Positions 19,196-28,902 of a DNA stretch of 64,000 bases are shown here, in pieces. Under the pieces are notes generated by a model, which was not told where the DNA came from, did not search any database, and worked only from the letters and a program-made list of their open reading frames with translations. Each line of letters opens with the position of its first letter. The stretch's first letter is position 1. The stretch lies in the NCBI RefSeq assembly GCF_008298035.1, contig NZ_CP042910.1, positions 1,818,001 through 1,882,000 on the forward strand, written 5' to 3'. Position numbers and translations under genes: made by a program. This stretch comes from Gimesia maris (GTDB taxonomy: Bacteria > Planctomycetota > Planctomycetia > Planctomycetales > Planctomycetaceae).

Positions 19196-20038
19196 ATGTC
19201 ATCTGCTTCTCCTTCAGTCCCTCGAGATACCCTGATTCATGGTCTGGGACGTGGAGTTATTAATACGGTCTGCCTGCTGGGGGATCTGTTTCTGTTTGGC
19301 TGGGAAATGCTGGGATGGATTATTACCCGGCTACCTCCCCGGAGCAATCTCTGGTCGTGCATGTACCATATCGGGATTCAGAGTATTCCCGTGATCCTGA
19401 TCACAGGTGGATTCATCGGCATGGTGCTGGCAGTCCAGTCGTATGATCAATTTAAGTTAATGCATCTGGAAAATCAGATTGGTGCCGTGATCGCCATTTC
19501 GCTGGTGGAAGAACTGGGACCGGTATTGGCGGCGATCATGCTGGCCGGTCGTGTGGGAACTTCGATGTCGGCGGAACTGGGAACGATGCGTGTGACCGAA
19601 CAGATCGATGCATTGCGTGCGCTGGGAGCAGACCCGATTCATTATCTGGTGGTTCCCCGATTTCTTGCCTGCTGTTTACTGATTCCACTGCTGACAATTG
19701 TGGCCGACGCGGTCGGGATTCTGGGAGGCTGGTTTTTCAGCACGCAGATCTTAGGCGTGGATTCCTTTTATTACTGGCATTATTCCGAACAGTTTGTGTA
19801 TGCCTACGATGTGATGGGGGGCATCTTCAAGAGTTTCTTCTTTGGTGCCGCGATTTCACTGATTTCCTGTCACCGGGGCTTTCACTGTGGTGCAGGTGCC
19901 GAGGGAGTGGGTAAGGCGGCGACAGAAGCGTTTGTGTATTCCTTTATTGTAATCATGATTCTGGACTTTCTGCTGGGGGTCACGATTGTGAACTTCTATC
20001 ACTTCATGCAGTCCGTTTATCCAGGGGTCCTCAGATAA
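19196..20038 (+). CDS. mlaE: MlaE-type ABC lipid transporter permease
   Basis: 280 residues, five to six hydrophobic helices. The family signature is clear: [18 protein letters not shown], then [42 protein letters not shown] and [22 protein letters not shown] in consensus order. This is the inner-membrane subunit of a phospholipid transporter between inner and outer membranes. First gene of an mlaE-mlaF-mlaD unit; start ATG at 19196 follows a GGAAAGA. Confidence 0.92.
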   Translation: MSSASPSVPRDTLIHGLGRGVINTVCLLGDLFLFGWEMLGWIITRLPPRSNLWSCMYHIGIQSIPVILITGGFIGMVLAVQSYDQFKLMHLENQIGAVIAISLVEELGPVLAAIMLAGRVGTSMSAELGTMRVTEQIDALRALGADPIHYLVVPRFLACCLLIPLLTIVADAVGILGGWFFSTQILGVDSFYYWHYSEQFVYAYDVMGGIFKSFFFGAAISLISCHRGFHCGAGAEGVGKAATEAFVYSFIVIMILDFLLGVTIVNFYHFMQSVYPGVLR

Positions 20039-20074
20039 CGTCTCCGTTCGAAATCGAACAGAAAATTATATACC

Positions 20075-20890
20075 ATGAATGATCGAACCGCCAACGAGGG
20101 ATATGTGATTGAACTGCGGAATGTGTCCCGCCAGTTCGGGACACAGCAGGTGTTGCGCGATGTTTCATTTGGAGTGCGTCGCGGCGAAACGCTGGTTGTG
20201 ATCGGCGAGAGTGGATGTGGTAAGAGTGTGACCATGAAAATGATCATGAACCTGCTGCAACCTTCCCAGGGCGACGTTCTGTGGAATGATCGTTCGATTG
20301 CTGATCGCAGTCCGCGCGAACTGCATCGGGATCGATTGCGGATCGGTTACCTGTTCCAGGGAGCAGCGTTATTCGACAGTCTTTCCGTTTATGAGAATGT
20401 GGCCTTCGGATTGAAACAGAATACGCGATTAAAAACAGAAGAGATCGATCAGATCGTAGTCGAACGATTACGGGAAGTGGGACTGTCTGAAAGTATCAGT
20501 CAGAAAAAACCGGCTCAACTTTCCGGAGGGATGAAGAAACGGGTCGGCCTGGCCCGGGCACTGGCGATGACACCTGAAGTCATGCTGTATGATGAGCCCA
20601 CCACGGGGCTCGACCCGGTCATGACTGATGTGATTAATGAGCTGATTCTGCAGACACGTGCCAGTCGTCCGGTAACCAGTATTGTCGTGACACATGACAT
20701 GAGCACTGTCAAGAAGGTCGCTGATCGGATTATCATGCTGTATCCGCTGGCCCGATTGAATGCCACGGAAGATCAGATTGTGTTCGAGGGGACGGCAGAG
20801 GAAGCGTTTCAGTCTGACTTGCCCCGGGTGCATCAGTTTGTCCATGGCGAGGCCGGTGACCGGATTCGTGAACTGGCCGAAGCCAGCTGA
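20075..20890 (+). CDS. mlaF: MlaF-type ABC lipid transporter ATPase
   Basis: 271 residues. Walker A GESGCGKS (44-51), Q-loop FQGAALF, signature LSGGMKKR (149-156) and Walker B VMLYDEP (169-175), then the switch His in VVTHDM. The [12 protein letters not shown] form is characteristic of MlaF. It powers lipid transport with MlaE and MlaD. 36 nt after mlaE. No MlaB (STAS) or MlaC gene follows. Confidence 0.92.
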   Translation: MNDRTANEGYVIELRNVSRQFGTQQVLRDVSFGVRRGETLVVIGESGCGKSVTMKMIMNLLQPSQGDVLWNDRSIADRSPRELHRDRLRIGYLFQGAALFDSLSVYENVAFGLKQNTRLKTEEIDQIVVERLREVGLSESISQKKPAQLSGGMKKRVGLARALAMTPEVMLYDEPTTGLDPVMTDVINELILQTRASRPVTSIVVTHDMSTVKKVADRIIMLYPLARLNATEDQIVFEGTAEEAFQSDLPRVHQFVHGEAGDRIRELAEAS

Positions 20891-20979
20891 GCCAGATTGT
20901 TCCGAGACAGAGAAAAGTAATTTTTAAAACCAGACCAGAGTAATTGATCTCAAGGATGAGATCAAAATAGAGGTTATTT

Positions 20980-22140
20980 ATGACGGACCGCCAGATTCAA
21001 TTTCGTGTAGGACTGTTTGTGATTTCTGCAATGATCACGGGAGCCGGAATGATTTTTCAGTTCGGCCAACTGGAAACACTGTGGAAGAAAAAATATACGA
21101 TCGCCATGAGGTTCGAGTCGATTTCAGGCGTGCATCAAGGTACCCCTGTCGTGCGCCACGGGATCCGGATTGGTGAAGTGGATAAAATTATTACCAGTGA
21201 CAGTAAAACGGGAGTAATGCTGCTGGTGAATATCAGCGAGTCCCAACATCTGCGCAAAGATGCCAGTCCGCAGATCGTCAGTTCGATTATGGGGGACTCG
21301 AAAATTGTGATCGAGCCCGGCGTCAGTTCCGAATTCCTGAATCCCGGCGACCGACTGGTGGGACGTGAGTCAAGTGATCCGATGGAGATCGTCTATCGTA
21401 TGGAGCAACAGGTGACCAAGACCCTTGATGCGTTTTCCACGACCAGTAAAGAATGGGAGAAAGTAGCGAGTAATATGAATCGCCTGATGGAGACCAAGGA
21501 GGGCAACCTGGACGTGGTTATCGAACGGGCAGCAACTTCCCTGGAAGAGTTTTCGCTGGCGATGCGTAAGATGAACCAGATGATGACCAGTGTGAATCAC
21601 CTGGTGGCCGACCCCGTGCAGCAGGAAAATCTGAAACGTTCAATGGCTGCCATGCCGGCCATGATTGAAAGCACGCAACGCACGATTGCATCAGTCGAAA
21701 TTGCGGTGCAGAAAGCCGGGCAGAACCTGGATAATCTTTCCCAGGTGACTGACCCGCTGGCAAAGCACAGTCAGTCGATGGTGGTTAAAATGGATCGCAG
21801 TCTGACCCGACTGGACGCCATTCTGGCAGAGTTGAATTCCTTCTCGCGGGCGTTGAATGCGGGGGATGGCTCACTGAAAAAATTCATTTCGGATCCGGAG
21901 CTCTATCGGAATATGAACCGTTCCGCCAGCTCACTGACGGTGTTGTTGAATAACCTGGAGCCGATTGCCCGGGACATTCGCATCTTCAGCGATAAGATTG
22001 CCCGCCATCCGGAAGTGCTGGGTGTGAGTGGCGCCATGAAAGGGAGTTCGGGATTGAAGGAAGCCGGGGACCAACCTCAGCAGCAACCTTCCCGAGTCCG
22101 TCAGTCCGGGTTCTCGTTTCCTTCTTCAAAAGGCCCCTAG
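20980..22140 (+). CDS. mlaD: MlaD-type MCE protein
   Basis: 386 residues. One helix at about 9-29, then an MCE domain (about 38-115) beginning YTIAMRFESISGVHQGTPVVRHGIRIG with the expected glycine pattern. Beyond it are long amphipathic helices (about 140-330), typical of the extended MCE proteins that form a needle or barrel toward the outer membrane. The Gln/Pro/Ser-rich C-terminus is probably disordered. Completes the minimal Mla-like transporter; the MlaD of E. coli is much shorter (about 180 residues), so this is the long form. Confidence 0.87.
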   Translation: MTDRQIQFRVGLFVISAMITGAGMIFQFGQLETLWKKKYTIAMRFESISGVHQGTPVVRHGIRIGEVDKIITSDSKTGVMLLVNISESQHLRKDASPQIVSSIMGDSKIVIEPGVSSEFLNPGDRLVGRESSDPMEIVYRMEQQVTKTLDAFSTTSKEWEKVASNMNRLMETKEGNLDVVIERAATSLEEFSLAMRKMNQMMTSVNHLVADPVQQENLKRSMAAMPAMIESTQRTIASVEIAVQKAGQNLDNLSQVTDPLAKHSQSMVVKMDRSLTRLDAILAELNSFSRALNAGDGSLKKFISDPELYRNMNRSASSLTVLLNNLEPIARDIRIFSDKIARHPEVLGVSGAMKGSSGLKEAGDQPQQQPSRVRQSGFSFPSSKGP

Positions 22141-22153
22141 ACAAGCGGCCTTT
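22129..22153 (+). terminator. Possible terminator hairpin after mlaD
   Basis: AAAGGCC (22129-22135) pairs with GGCCTTT (22147-22153), 7 bp with an 11-nt loop containing the mlaD stop codon. No long T run follows, so it is a weak candidate. Confidence 0.35.
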
Positions 22154-22900
22154 CCAGCAGGTCACTCGCTGATTGAGGTGGCTTTGCTCTCTGATGGTAC
22201 TGTCGGCTTTTCATCTCCGCTGGCTGCTGCGCAACTGGTAAAATGGTGCAGATTTTCCAGGCTGGAAATTCAGCAGGAGCTGATGCGCAGATCAGTTATC
22301 GCCTGAGTGCCTCCCCGCAGCAATAAGATTGGAATTTCGATACTGAATTCCAGGTCGGTTGACTTTGATAAGTGCGAGGCTGTCCTCAGGCTGGTGTGAC
22401 TTGGAGCGTGTTAAAGCATAAAAGTGGTACTGAAAGGGTTTGAAATGGGGCAAAAATGACAGAAATATGAGTGAATGGATGCTGACTGAAAAGTTCGAAA
22501 TTAAGAAAAATGCCTTGTTTTCAGGGACTTTTACTGGTGAAGAAACGGCAGGTGTGAATGAATTCTCACATTGTGAAAAAAAGAGCAACGCGCGCGACGC
22601 ATAAAACAAGGGAAGTATGCTGAATGCCAGGAGCGGGTCAAGTTGAATGTTTTCAGCGGAAATAGAGTTCTACTGGTCATATGTGTTACTGAAAAGCGAG
22701 CCCAACAGAGGCTCTCTCTGTGTTCAAGAAATTCTGGTTATGCGAATAAGAAGAACGGGTTTGGAAGTCTTCATTGTTTGTTCATTAAAACTTAACAAAA
22801 CCTTGTATTATTTTGCGAAAGTGTCATTTTCTCCCCGGGTTCTATGTTCGGAACCACAATCTGACACAATGTCCTGCTTTCCAGTTTCACAGAGGGACTC
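22154..22900. other. Long intergenic region, no gene recognised
   Basis: About 750 nt. The open frames here (22292-22609 minus, 22647-23069 plus) lack family features, signal peptides or credible ribosome sites, and the latter overlaps the PhoX-like gene. An A/T-rich section at 22770-22810 could carry its promoter. I see no RNA structure of known type. Confidence 0.4.
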
Positions 22901-24271
22901 GTGCGTACATCCTCATCGCGGCGTCTATTTCTTAAATCAGCGATTGCTGCTCCTGCAGCAGGTACTGTCTTTTCTCGTTTTCTGTCAGCAGTCGAAGCCA
23001 AAGGGCTTGAGAAAAGTGATTCCGGTCTCAACCCGATCCGGGATGAAACAACAGGGTTGCCTTTATTAAAGCTGCCTGAAGGGTTTCGGTACCAGTCATT
23101 CGGCTGGGTAGGGGATGTGATGTCTGACGGTGTAATCACGCCGGAAGGTCATGATGGGATGGGAGTGATTTCCCAGACCGGTGATATCGTAACGCTTTGT
23201 CGAAATCACGAAATCAAGGGGGCGAAAAGTTTTGGTCCGGCGGAATTGACCTTTGATTCCAAGGCAGGCGGTGGTTGTGCCAATCTGCAGTTCAATGTCA
23301 AATCCGGGAAGTGGTTGAGGAGCTGGACGAGCCTGGCAGGGACCGTGCAGAACTGCGCCGGCGGACCGACTCCCTGGGATACCTGGCTCTCCTGCGAGGA
23401 AACAGTGATAGGCCCGAAGGAAAGTTTCCGGGATGTGCAGTACGAGCATGAAAAACATCATGGCTGGGTCTTTGAAGTTCCTGCAGAAGGGAAAGCAACG
23501 GTCGAACCTCTGCAGGCATTAGGGCGTTTCGTCCATGAAGCACTCGCCATTGATCCTGCGGAAGGCACGATCTACGAAACCGAGGACCGTGACACCGCCG
23601 GTTTTTATCGCTTCCTGCCGAACGAACCTGAGGTGCTGACGAAAGGAGGCCGTCTGCAGATGATTAAGATCAAAGGAAAAGATGATCTGCGAACCGGCGC
23701 CAGAACTGGAATTCGCTACGAAGCAGAATGGGTTGATATTGAAGATCCCCTGCGTCGCAATACGCCGGGCAAAGAAGACGGTCTCGGGGTCTACTCGCAG
23801 GGAAAAGACAAAGGCGCAACGACGTTTGGTCGTCTGGAAGGCTGCTGGTTTGGCGATGGTGTTGTCTACTTTAACTGCACTAATGGAGGCGAAGCCGGAC
23901 TGGGTCAGGTCTGGTCTTATTCACCCAAAGCACAGACTCTGGAGCTGGTATTTCAATCACCGCGCCATGAGATTCTGGACAGTCCGGATAATTTAACAGT
24001 CAGTCCCCGAGGCGGTCTGATTCTGTGCGAAGACGCTGATTTGAAACCTCTGCGTCTGCACGCCCTTTCGCGTAAAGGAGAATTGAAGACAGTTGCCGTC
24101 AATAACATTCAGTTGAAATCCGGTCAGCACGGGTCACTTGCTGGAGATTTCAGCGGTGGGGAATGGGCGGGGGCCTGTTTCAGTCCGGATGGAGAATGGC
24201 TGTTTGTCAACATACATGATCCCGGAGTGACGTTTGCGATCACCGGCCCCTGGGAAGAGCTGGGCGTGTAG
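22901..24271 (+). CDS. Tat-exported DUF839/PhoX-like protein
   Basis: 456 residues starting at GTG 22901, with AGAGGGA just upstream. The twin-arginine signal SSRRLFLKSAIAAPAAG leads. The mature chain matches the DUF839/PhoX family: LPEGFRYQSFGWVGDVMSDG, then CAGGPTPWDTWLSCEE, GRFVHEALAIDPAEGTIYETED, the GACFSPDGEWLFVNIHDPG at the end. PhoX-type enzymes are calcium-dependent phosphatases with a beta-propeller fold; not every DUF839 member has been tested. Stands alone. Confidence 0.85.
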   Translation: MRTSSSRRLFLKSAIAAPAAGTVFSRFLSAVEAKGLEKSDSGLNPIRDETTGLPLLKLPEGFRYQSFGWVGDVMSDGVITPEGHDGMGVISQTGDIVTLCRNHEIKGAKSFGPAELTFDSKAGGGCANLQFNVKSGKWLRSWTSLAGTVQNCAGGPTPWDTWLSCEETVIGPKESFRDVQYEHEKHHGWVFEVPAEGKATVEPLQALGRFVHEALAIDPAEGTIYETEDRDTAGFYRFLPNEPEVLTKGGRLQMIKIKGKDDLRTGARTGIRYEAEWVDIEDPLRRNTPGKEDGLGVYSQGKDKGATTFGRLEGCWFGDGVVYFNCTNGGEAGLGQVWSYSPKAQTLELVFQSPRHEILDSPDNLTVSPRGGLILCEDADLKPLRLHALSRKGELKTVAVNNIQLKSGQHGSLAGDFSGGEWAGACFSPDGEWLFVNIHDPGVTFAITGPWEELGV

Positions 24272-24459
24272 TCGAGTGGGCTGTCGAATGAGCTGTGAGA
24301 GAGTGTTTTATGCTTTTCTGAAGGTGTAGGCTTTCATACGGGAAGTGTGAATTGTAAACTGGACAGCACGGAGAACCTGTATTCTTTCGCCTCTGGTTTA
24401 CTGATTTTTCCTTGTTTTAAGCACTTCACCAGAAAGACGGTTGGTCTCAGAATCGCGTC

Positions 24460-25320
24460 ATGTCTCTCAAGAACTACATCAAGAACGACCTGGAAATTCG
24501 CTTGCGGAGCGGTCAGGAACTACCCGCCCAACTGACTCTGGAATCACTGGCGGAACATTACCAGGTCAGTTTCTCGCCGGTTCGAATCGCGTTGGCAGAA
24601 CTGGTAGAGGAAGGCCTGCTACAGAAAGGAACGAACCGCAGACTGGTTCGAAATGCAGAGCAGATCAAACCTCTCAAACAGGGGCAAAGTTCCGCGCTAC
24701 CGGAACCGCCGGCGGATATGTTTGAAGTGATCACGAATGATTTTGTGAAGCTCAGCCTGAAAGGAGAGCCGGTCGATATCCGTGAAGAGGTGACTGCCCG
24801 CAGATACAAAATCAGTCGTTCTTCGTTGCGGATTATCTTAAACCGCCTGGCGGGGACCGGCATTCTGGATCATATTCCGCGACGTGGCTGGCGGCTCAGG
24901 CCGTTTCGCCAGGAAGACATGCAGGCCTTTCTGGAAGTGAGGGAACTGCTGGAGCTTAAAGCTCTGGAACTGGCGAAGCCTCATCTTAAGGAAGCAGACC
25001 TGCAGAAGATCCTGGACGGTAATGTCATTCCACAGTCTGCGAAAGAAGACGTACAGATCGATAATTCTTTACATGAATATCTGATCGAAAAAGCGGGTAA
25101 TTATTACATCAAAGACTTTTTTCAGCGACAGGGCAGGTATTATGATATCCTGTTTGACTGGGAAGATCAGGACCGGGAAACCGCTATTGAAACGGTCAGA
25201 CAGCATCAGGCCATCCTGACAGCTTTAATCGAGCAGGACTGGCGGTCGGCACGTAAGGCATTGTCCTATCATATTCGGGATAATCATCCGATTTTGAGTA
25301 AGATCATTAAGGAAAAATAA
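24460..25320 (+). CDS. GntR-family regulator with two winged-helix domains and an FCD-like domain
   Basis: 286 residues. A first winged helix is at about 3-63 (LTLESLAEHYQVSFSPVRIAL), a second at about 78-142 (VDIREEVTARRYKISRSSLR, then RRGWRLRPF at its wing). The helical region 150-280 resembles the FCD effector domain of FadR-type regulators (LEVRELLELKALELAKPHL, QHQAILTALIEQDW). Most GntR proteins have only one winged helix. The neighbouring gene on either side could be a target. It is not clear which metabolite binds. Confidence 0.72.
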   Translation: MSLKNYIKNDLEIRLRSGQELPAQLTLESLAEHYQVSFSPVRIALAELVEEGLLQKGTNRRLVRNAEQIKPLKQGQSSALPEPPADMFEVITNDFVKLSLKGEPVDIREEVTARRYKISRSSLRIILNRLAGTGILDHIPRRGWRLRPFRQEDMQAFLEVRELLELKALELAKPHLKEADLQKILDGNVIPQSAKEDVQIDNSLHEYLIEKAGNYYIKDFFQRQGRYYDILFDWEDQDRETAIETVRQHQAILTALIEQDWRSARKALSYHIRDNHPILSKIIKEK

Positions 25321-25402
25321 ATCCGACCCATCTCTCGCGCCAGGTTGTATTTTTCATTTGCTTAAGAACGCCGTTTCTGTCTGAGACAAAAGAAGTAGTC
25401 AG

Positions 25403-26674
25403 ATGAGTGAATATTCCTCTGCAGAAATACGCGAGAAAGTCGACGAAGTCTACCGGACGGATTCACGTCGTGTCTTTGCGACGTTGGTTCGTCTGATTGG
25501 TGATTTTGATCTGGCTGAGGAGGCGATGCATGAAGCTTTTGCTGCTGCGGTCGAACAGTGGGACCGTGATGGAATTCCTGCCAATCCCCGATCGTGGCTG
25601 GTATCAGCTGGGCGTTTTAAAGCCATCGATCATATTCGCCGTCGTGTCCGCTTTGATGAAGCACAGCTTGAAGTGGCACAAAGACTGGAAGGCATCGCCG
25701 GTCTGAATGCCGAGAAGTCGGATACTGAGGTCGAAGATGACCGCCTGCGGTTGATTTTTACCTGCTGTCACCCGGCGATTGCACCTCAGGTACAGATTCC
25801 GCTGACCTTACGCGAAGTGTGTGGCTTGTCAACGGAGGAAATCGCCAGCGCGTTTCTGACTTCGCCTTCCACAATGGCGCAGCGAATCGTACGGGGTAAG
25901 TCGAAGATCCGTGATGCGGGCATTCCCTATGTTGTGCCCAACCGGGCTGATTTGCCTGAGCGGCTGGATGCTGTGCTGACAGTCGTGTATCTGGTTTTCA
26001 ACGAAGGCTATTCAGCTTCGTCAGGCGATTCTCTAACACGTAAAGATTTATCCGAAGAGGCGATTCGACTGGGCCGTCTGCTGCTGGATCTGCTGGAAGA
26101 CCCGGAAGTGAAAGGCTTACTGGCGTTGATGTTGATCCACGAATCGCGTCGTGAAGCCCGTTCGACTACTGACGGAGATCTGATTCTGCTGGAAGATCAG
26201 GATCGTTCGTTATGGGATCAGGAAAAGATCCGGGAGGGAACAGCACTGGTGGGGCAGGCGATTGCCTCCGGTGAAGTGGGCAGTTATACGATTCAGGCGG
26301 CAATCGCATCCGCCCATGCAGTCGCTTCACGCAGCGCGGAGACTGACTGGTCACGTATCGTTTCCTGGTATAATCTGCTGTTACAGGCCAATCCAACGCC
26401 GATCATTGAATTGAACCGCGCCGTGGCAATTGCGATGCGTGATGGTGCAGAAGCCGGTTTGCAGTTAATTGATGCGATTCTGATTCGCGGAGATCTCAAG
26501 GAGTACCATCTGATTTATGCTGCCCGCGCTGATCTCTGCAGACGACTGGGGCAGATTGAGGCAGCCCGAGCCGCTTATGGGAAAGCACTCTCCCTGACGA
26601 ATCAGACAGCAGAATCTCGGTTTCTGGAAAAGCGCCTGCAGGAACTGACGCACATCCAGGCTCAGTCTCAGTAA
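25403..26674 (+). CDS. ECF42-like sigma factor with C-terminal TPR-type extension
   Basis: 423 residues, about twice the length of a usual ECF sigma factor. Region 2 is at about 15-85 (NPRSWLVSAGRFKAIDHIRRR), region 4 at about 134-170 (LTLREVCGLSTEEIASAFLTSP), and then the conserved VVYLVFNEGYSASSG (194-208), a hallmark of the DUF6596/ECF42 group. The rest to 423 is helical repeats of the TPR kind (QANPTPIIELNRAVAIAMRDG). In the group as I know it, this extension is needed for activity and the sigma factor sits beside DGPF/YCII genes; here four follow. No anti-sigma factor is encoded nearby. RBS: AAGAAG upstream. Confidence 0.88.
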   Translation: MSEYSSAEIREKVDEVYRTDSRRVFATLVRLIGDFDLAEEAMHEAFAAAVEQWDRDGIPANPRSWLVSAGRFKAIDHIRRRVRFDEAQLEVAQRLEGIAGLNAEKSDTEVEDDRLRLIFTCCHPAIAPQVQIPLTLREVCGLSTEEIASAFLTSPSTMAQRIVRGKSKIRDAGIPYVVPNRADLPERLDAVLTVVYLVFNEGYSASSGDSLTRKDLSEEAIRLGRLLLDLLEDPEVKGLLALMLIHESRREARSTTDGDLILLEDQDRSLWDQEKIREGTALVGQAIASGEVGSYTIQAAIASAHAVASRSAETDWSRIVSWYNLLLQANPTPIIELNRAVAIAMRDGAEAGLQLIDAILIRGDLKEYHLIYAARADLCRRLGQIEAARAAYGKALSLTNQTAESRFLEKRLQELTHIQAQSQ

Positions 26675-26774
26675 AGTCATCGATACGTAAGGGATTGCTG
26701 TTGCTGGTTTTATGTGGATGTGATTCCCTGTCGAAAGCGTCTTATTCTCAAAATGAAAAATGTTTCTGCCTGAA

Positions 26775-26801
26775 TGTCGATTTCGCCGGGGCACGTTCGA
26801 C
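26775..26801 (+). promoter_or_regulatory. Candidate ECF42-type promoter 1
   Basis: TGTCGA (26775-26780) and CGAC (26798-26801) are spaced by 17 bp. The longer shared form AATGTCGA-N14-GTTCGA recurs exactly at 29690-29717. It lies 81 nt before the first VOC gene. The -35/-10 pattern fits the ECF42 consensus I recall (TGTCGA and CGA/TC); recollection, not a search. Confidence 0.6.
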
Positions 26802-26881
26802 TACTGGGTAAATAAGGTATTTAATTCTCAGCAGAAGTAAATACGGTTTATCATATTTCAGATGATCAATGGAGCGAGAAC

Positions 26882-27367
26882 ATGAATTCAGCAAAACAGA
26901 ACACAGACGTCAAACCTGTTCCGGAAGGCATGCATACGGTCACACCACATCTGGTCTGCGACGGTGCGGCCGATGCGATGGCATTTTATGAAAAGGCCTT
27001 TGGTGCAGTCGAACAAATGCGGATGCCTGGACCGAATGGAAGGCTGATGCATGGCTGTATCAAAATTGGTGATTCGCAGGTAATGCTGGTGGATGCGAAC
27101 AGCGATTGTGGCATTCAAGGTCCCAAAGAATTGAGCGGTTCACCTGTGACACTGCATCTGCAGGTGGAAGACGCAGATGCGTTGATCGAGCAGGCAGTCG
27201 CAGCGGGAGCCACATTGAAAATGCCTGTGACTGATATGTTCTGGGGAGATCGTTACGGGCAGGTGGAAGATCCGTTCGGGCATTGCTGGGCGATCGCGAC
27301 ACATGTGCGTGATCTGAGTCTGGAAGAAATTCAGGAAGGTATGCAGTCGATGTTCAGCCAGGGTTGA
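26882..27367 (+). CDS. VOC/glyoxalase-fold protein (PhnB-like) 1
   Basis: 161 residues. The vicinal-oxygen-chelate fold is evident from VTPHLVCDGAADAMAFYEKAFGA near the start, HGCIKIGDSQVMLVDAN in the middle and DMFWGDRYGQVEDPFGHCWAIAT at the end, with the usual paired beta-alpha-beta units. Family members include dioxygenases, glyoxalases and resistance proteins; the substrate is unknown. RBS GGAG is 8 nt upstream. First gene after the sigma factor. Confidence 0.85.
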   Translation: MNSAKQNTDVKPVPEGMHTVTPHLVCDGAADAMAFYEKAFGAVEQMRMPGPNGRLMHGCIKIGDSQVMLVDANSDCGIQGPKELSGSPVTLHLQVEDADALIEQAVAAGATLKMPVTDMFWGDRYGQVEDPFGHCWAIATHVRDLSLEEIQEGMQSMFSQG

Positions 27368-27424
27368 TTTTTCTATTGTCTGTTTTCAGCTTCTTTATTA
27401 CTCCAGTCATCAGGAATCTGGATC

Positions 27425-27913
27425 ATGTCCAAGGTGCAGAAAATTACGCCATTTTTCTGGTTTAATGACAATGCCGAGCAGGCGATGGAATTCTATCTGT
27501 CGGTGTTTGAAAACTCAAAGAAACTGAATGTCAATTATTACGGCGCAGGAGGCCCGGGACCTGAGGGGTCTGTCATGGTAGCTGCATTTGAACTGGAAGG
27601 TCAGCAGTTTCTGGCCTTGAATGGCGGCCCCCGATTTCAATTTACCGAAGCGATTTCATTTGCTGTGAACTGTGATACCCAGGGTGAAATCGATGAGCTG
27701 TGGGAAAAGTTATCTGCAGGTGGAGAGCCGGGGCAGTGTGGCTGGTTGAAAGATCAGTTCGGACTCTCCTGGCAGATCGTTCCCAGTATATTGCCTGAGT
27801 TGATGTCAGATCCCGATCCTGCTGTTCCCGGGCGGGTGATGCAGGAATTGATGCAGATGGCAAAACTGGATATTGCACGTCTGCAACAGGCTGCGGCTGG
27901 AGAGTCATTGTAA
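27425..27913 (+). CDS. VOC/PhnB-like protein 2 (demethylubiquinone methyltransferase-like fold)
   Basis: 162 residues of the PhnB-like VOC subtype: KITPFFWFNDNAEQAMEFYLSVF, GSVMVAAFELEGQQFLALNGGP, then DEIDELW-like and CGWLKDQFGLSWQIVP. These are annotated from a distant resemblance to demethylubiquinone methyltransferase, which is not a proven activity. The next gene follows after 48 nt. Paralogous to 26882 in fold only. Confidence 0.82.
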   Translation: MSKVQKITPFFWFNDNAEQAMEFYLSVFENSKKLNVNYYGAGGPGPEGSVMVAAFELEGQQFLALNGGPRFQFTEAISFAVNCDTQGEIDELWEKLSAGGEPGQCGWLKDQFGLSWQIVPSILPELMSDPDPAVPGRVMQELMQMAKLDIARLQQAAAGESL

Positions 27914-27961
27914 TTCAATAAATTTCACGATCAGATCATATACATTTCTGGGGAGAAAAAG

Positions 27962-28354
27962 ATGAAATTTGTCTGTCTGGGCTACTACGATGATGCAACC
28001 ATGGAAGGCAAAACGGAAGCTGAAATGGCAGGATTCATGGAAGAATGTTTTGCTTACGATGACGAACTCAGACGAGGCGGTCACTTTATCGGAGGCGAAG
28101 CGTTACAGCATGCGGAAGGGGCTGTGACACTGCGGATGAAAGGAGGGCAGGTGGCTGTAACCGATGGGCCATTCGCGGAAACCAAAGAGCAGATTGGTGG
28201 TTTGCTGTTTCTGGAGGCCCGGGATTTGAATCATGCCATTGCTCTGATGTCAAAGCATCCAGGTGTTCGTTTCGGGCCTTTTGAAATCCGGCCTGCGAAT
28301 GATGAGATCAACGCTTTAATTAAGGCACGTGATACTGCTGCCGGGAATACCTGA
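27962..28354 (+). CDS. YCII/DGPF protein 1
   Basis: 130 residues. Contains [17 protein letters not shown], the DGPF signature, and ends [12 protein letters not shown]-related proteins have a ferredoxin-like alpha/beta fold and a conserved His/Asp pair; the biochemical role is unsettled. RBS: GGGGAGAAAAAG upstream. One of four DGPF genes in the block. Confidence 0.88.
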   Translation: MKFVCLGYYDDATMEGKTEAEMAGFMEECFAYDDELRRGGHFIGGEALQHAEGAVTLRMKGGQVAVTDGPFAETKEQIGGLLFLEARDLNHAIALMSKHPGVRFGPFEIRPANDEINALIKARDTAAGNT

Positions 28355-28406
28355 AAGGCAGAGATCAGAAAGTCACTTTTTATTAAACTGACAAAAGGAT
28401 AGTACG

Positions 28407-28886
28407 ATGTTTGAAAAACCCCAGGCGGAACATAGCTGGCTGGAGCCATTGCTGGGAGACTGGTTGACGGAAGCGGAATGCCAGATGGGGCCGGGAGAGC
28501 CGCTGCATAAGTCAACAGGTGAAACCAGGTGTCGCTCAATGGAGGGAATGTGGTATCTGTTGGAAGGCAGTGGAGAGGAACCCGAGGGAGGCCGCTGGTC
28601 AACGCTGATGACTTTAGGCTACGATGCGAAAAAGAGTTGTTACACGGGAACATTCGTCGGGTCCATGATGACGCATCTCTGGCTATACACCAGTGGTATT
28701 ATTTCGGAGGGTAAGAAGCTCATCTTGAATACAGAGGGGCCGAATTTTCACGGTGAAGGGATGACGTCTTATAAAGACATAATTGAACTGGTCGATGATT
28801 CACATTGGATACTCACAAGTGAAATCCTGACTGATGAAGGAAAGTGGCAACAGATAGTGACTTCCCACTACCGTCGAAAAACCTGA
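28407..28886 (+). CDS. DUF1579-family protein
   Basis: 159 residues. The family signature is LEPLLGDWLTEAECQMGPGE near the start and MTLGYDAKKSCYTGTFVGSMM later, a lipocalin-like beta-barrel. Function unknown. DUF1579 genes often neighbour DGPF genes in ECF42 clusters. Begins at ATG 28407 with AAAGGA upstream; 52 nt after the preceding gene. Confidence 0.82.
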   Translation: MFEKPQAEHSWLEPLLGDWLTEAECQMGPGEPLHKSTGETRCRSMEGMWYLLEGSGEEPEGGRWSTLMTLGYDAKKSCYTGTFVGSMMTHLWLYTSGIISEGKKLILNTEGPNFHGEGMTSYKDIIELVDDSHWILTSEILTDEGKWQQIVTSHYRRKT

Positions 28887-28902
28887 GTGGAGCAGCCTGG
28901 TT

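Noticed and set aside
22292-22609. Minus-strand frame of 105 codons after mlaD
   Set aside because: No ribosome site, domain or signal peptide; composition looks non-coding.
26729-26734. First TGTCGA upstream of the VOC gene
   Set aside because: No CGA/CGT element at 17 bp, unlike the site at 26775.
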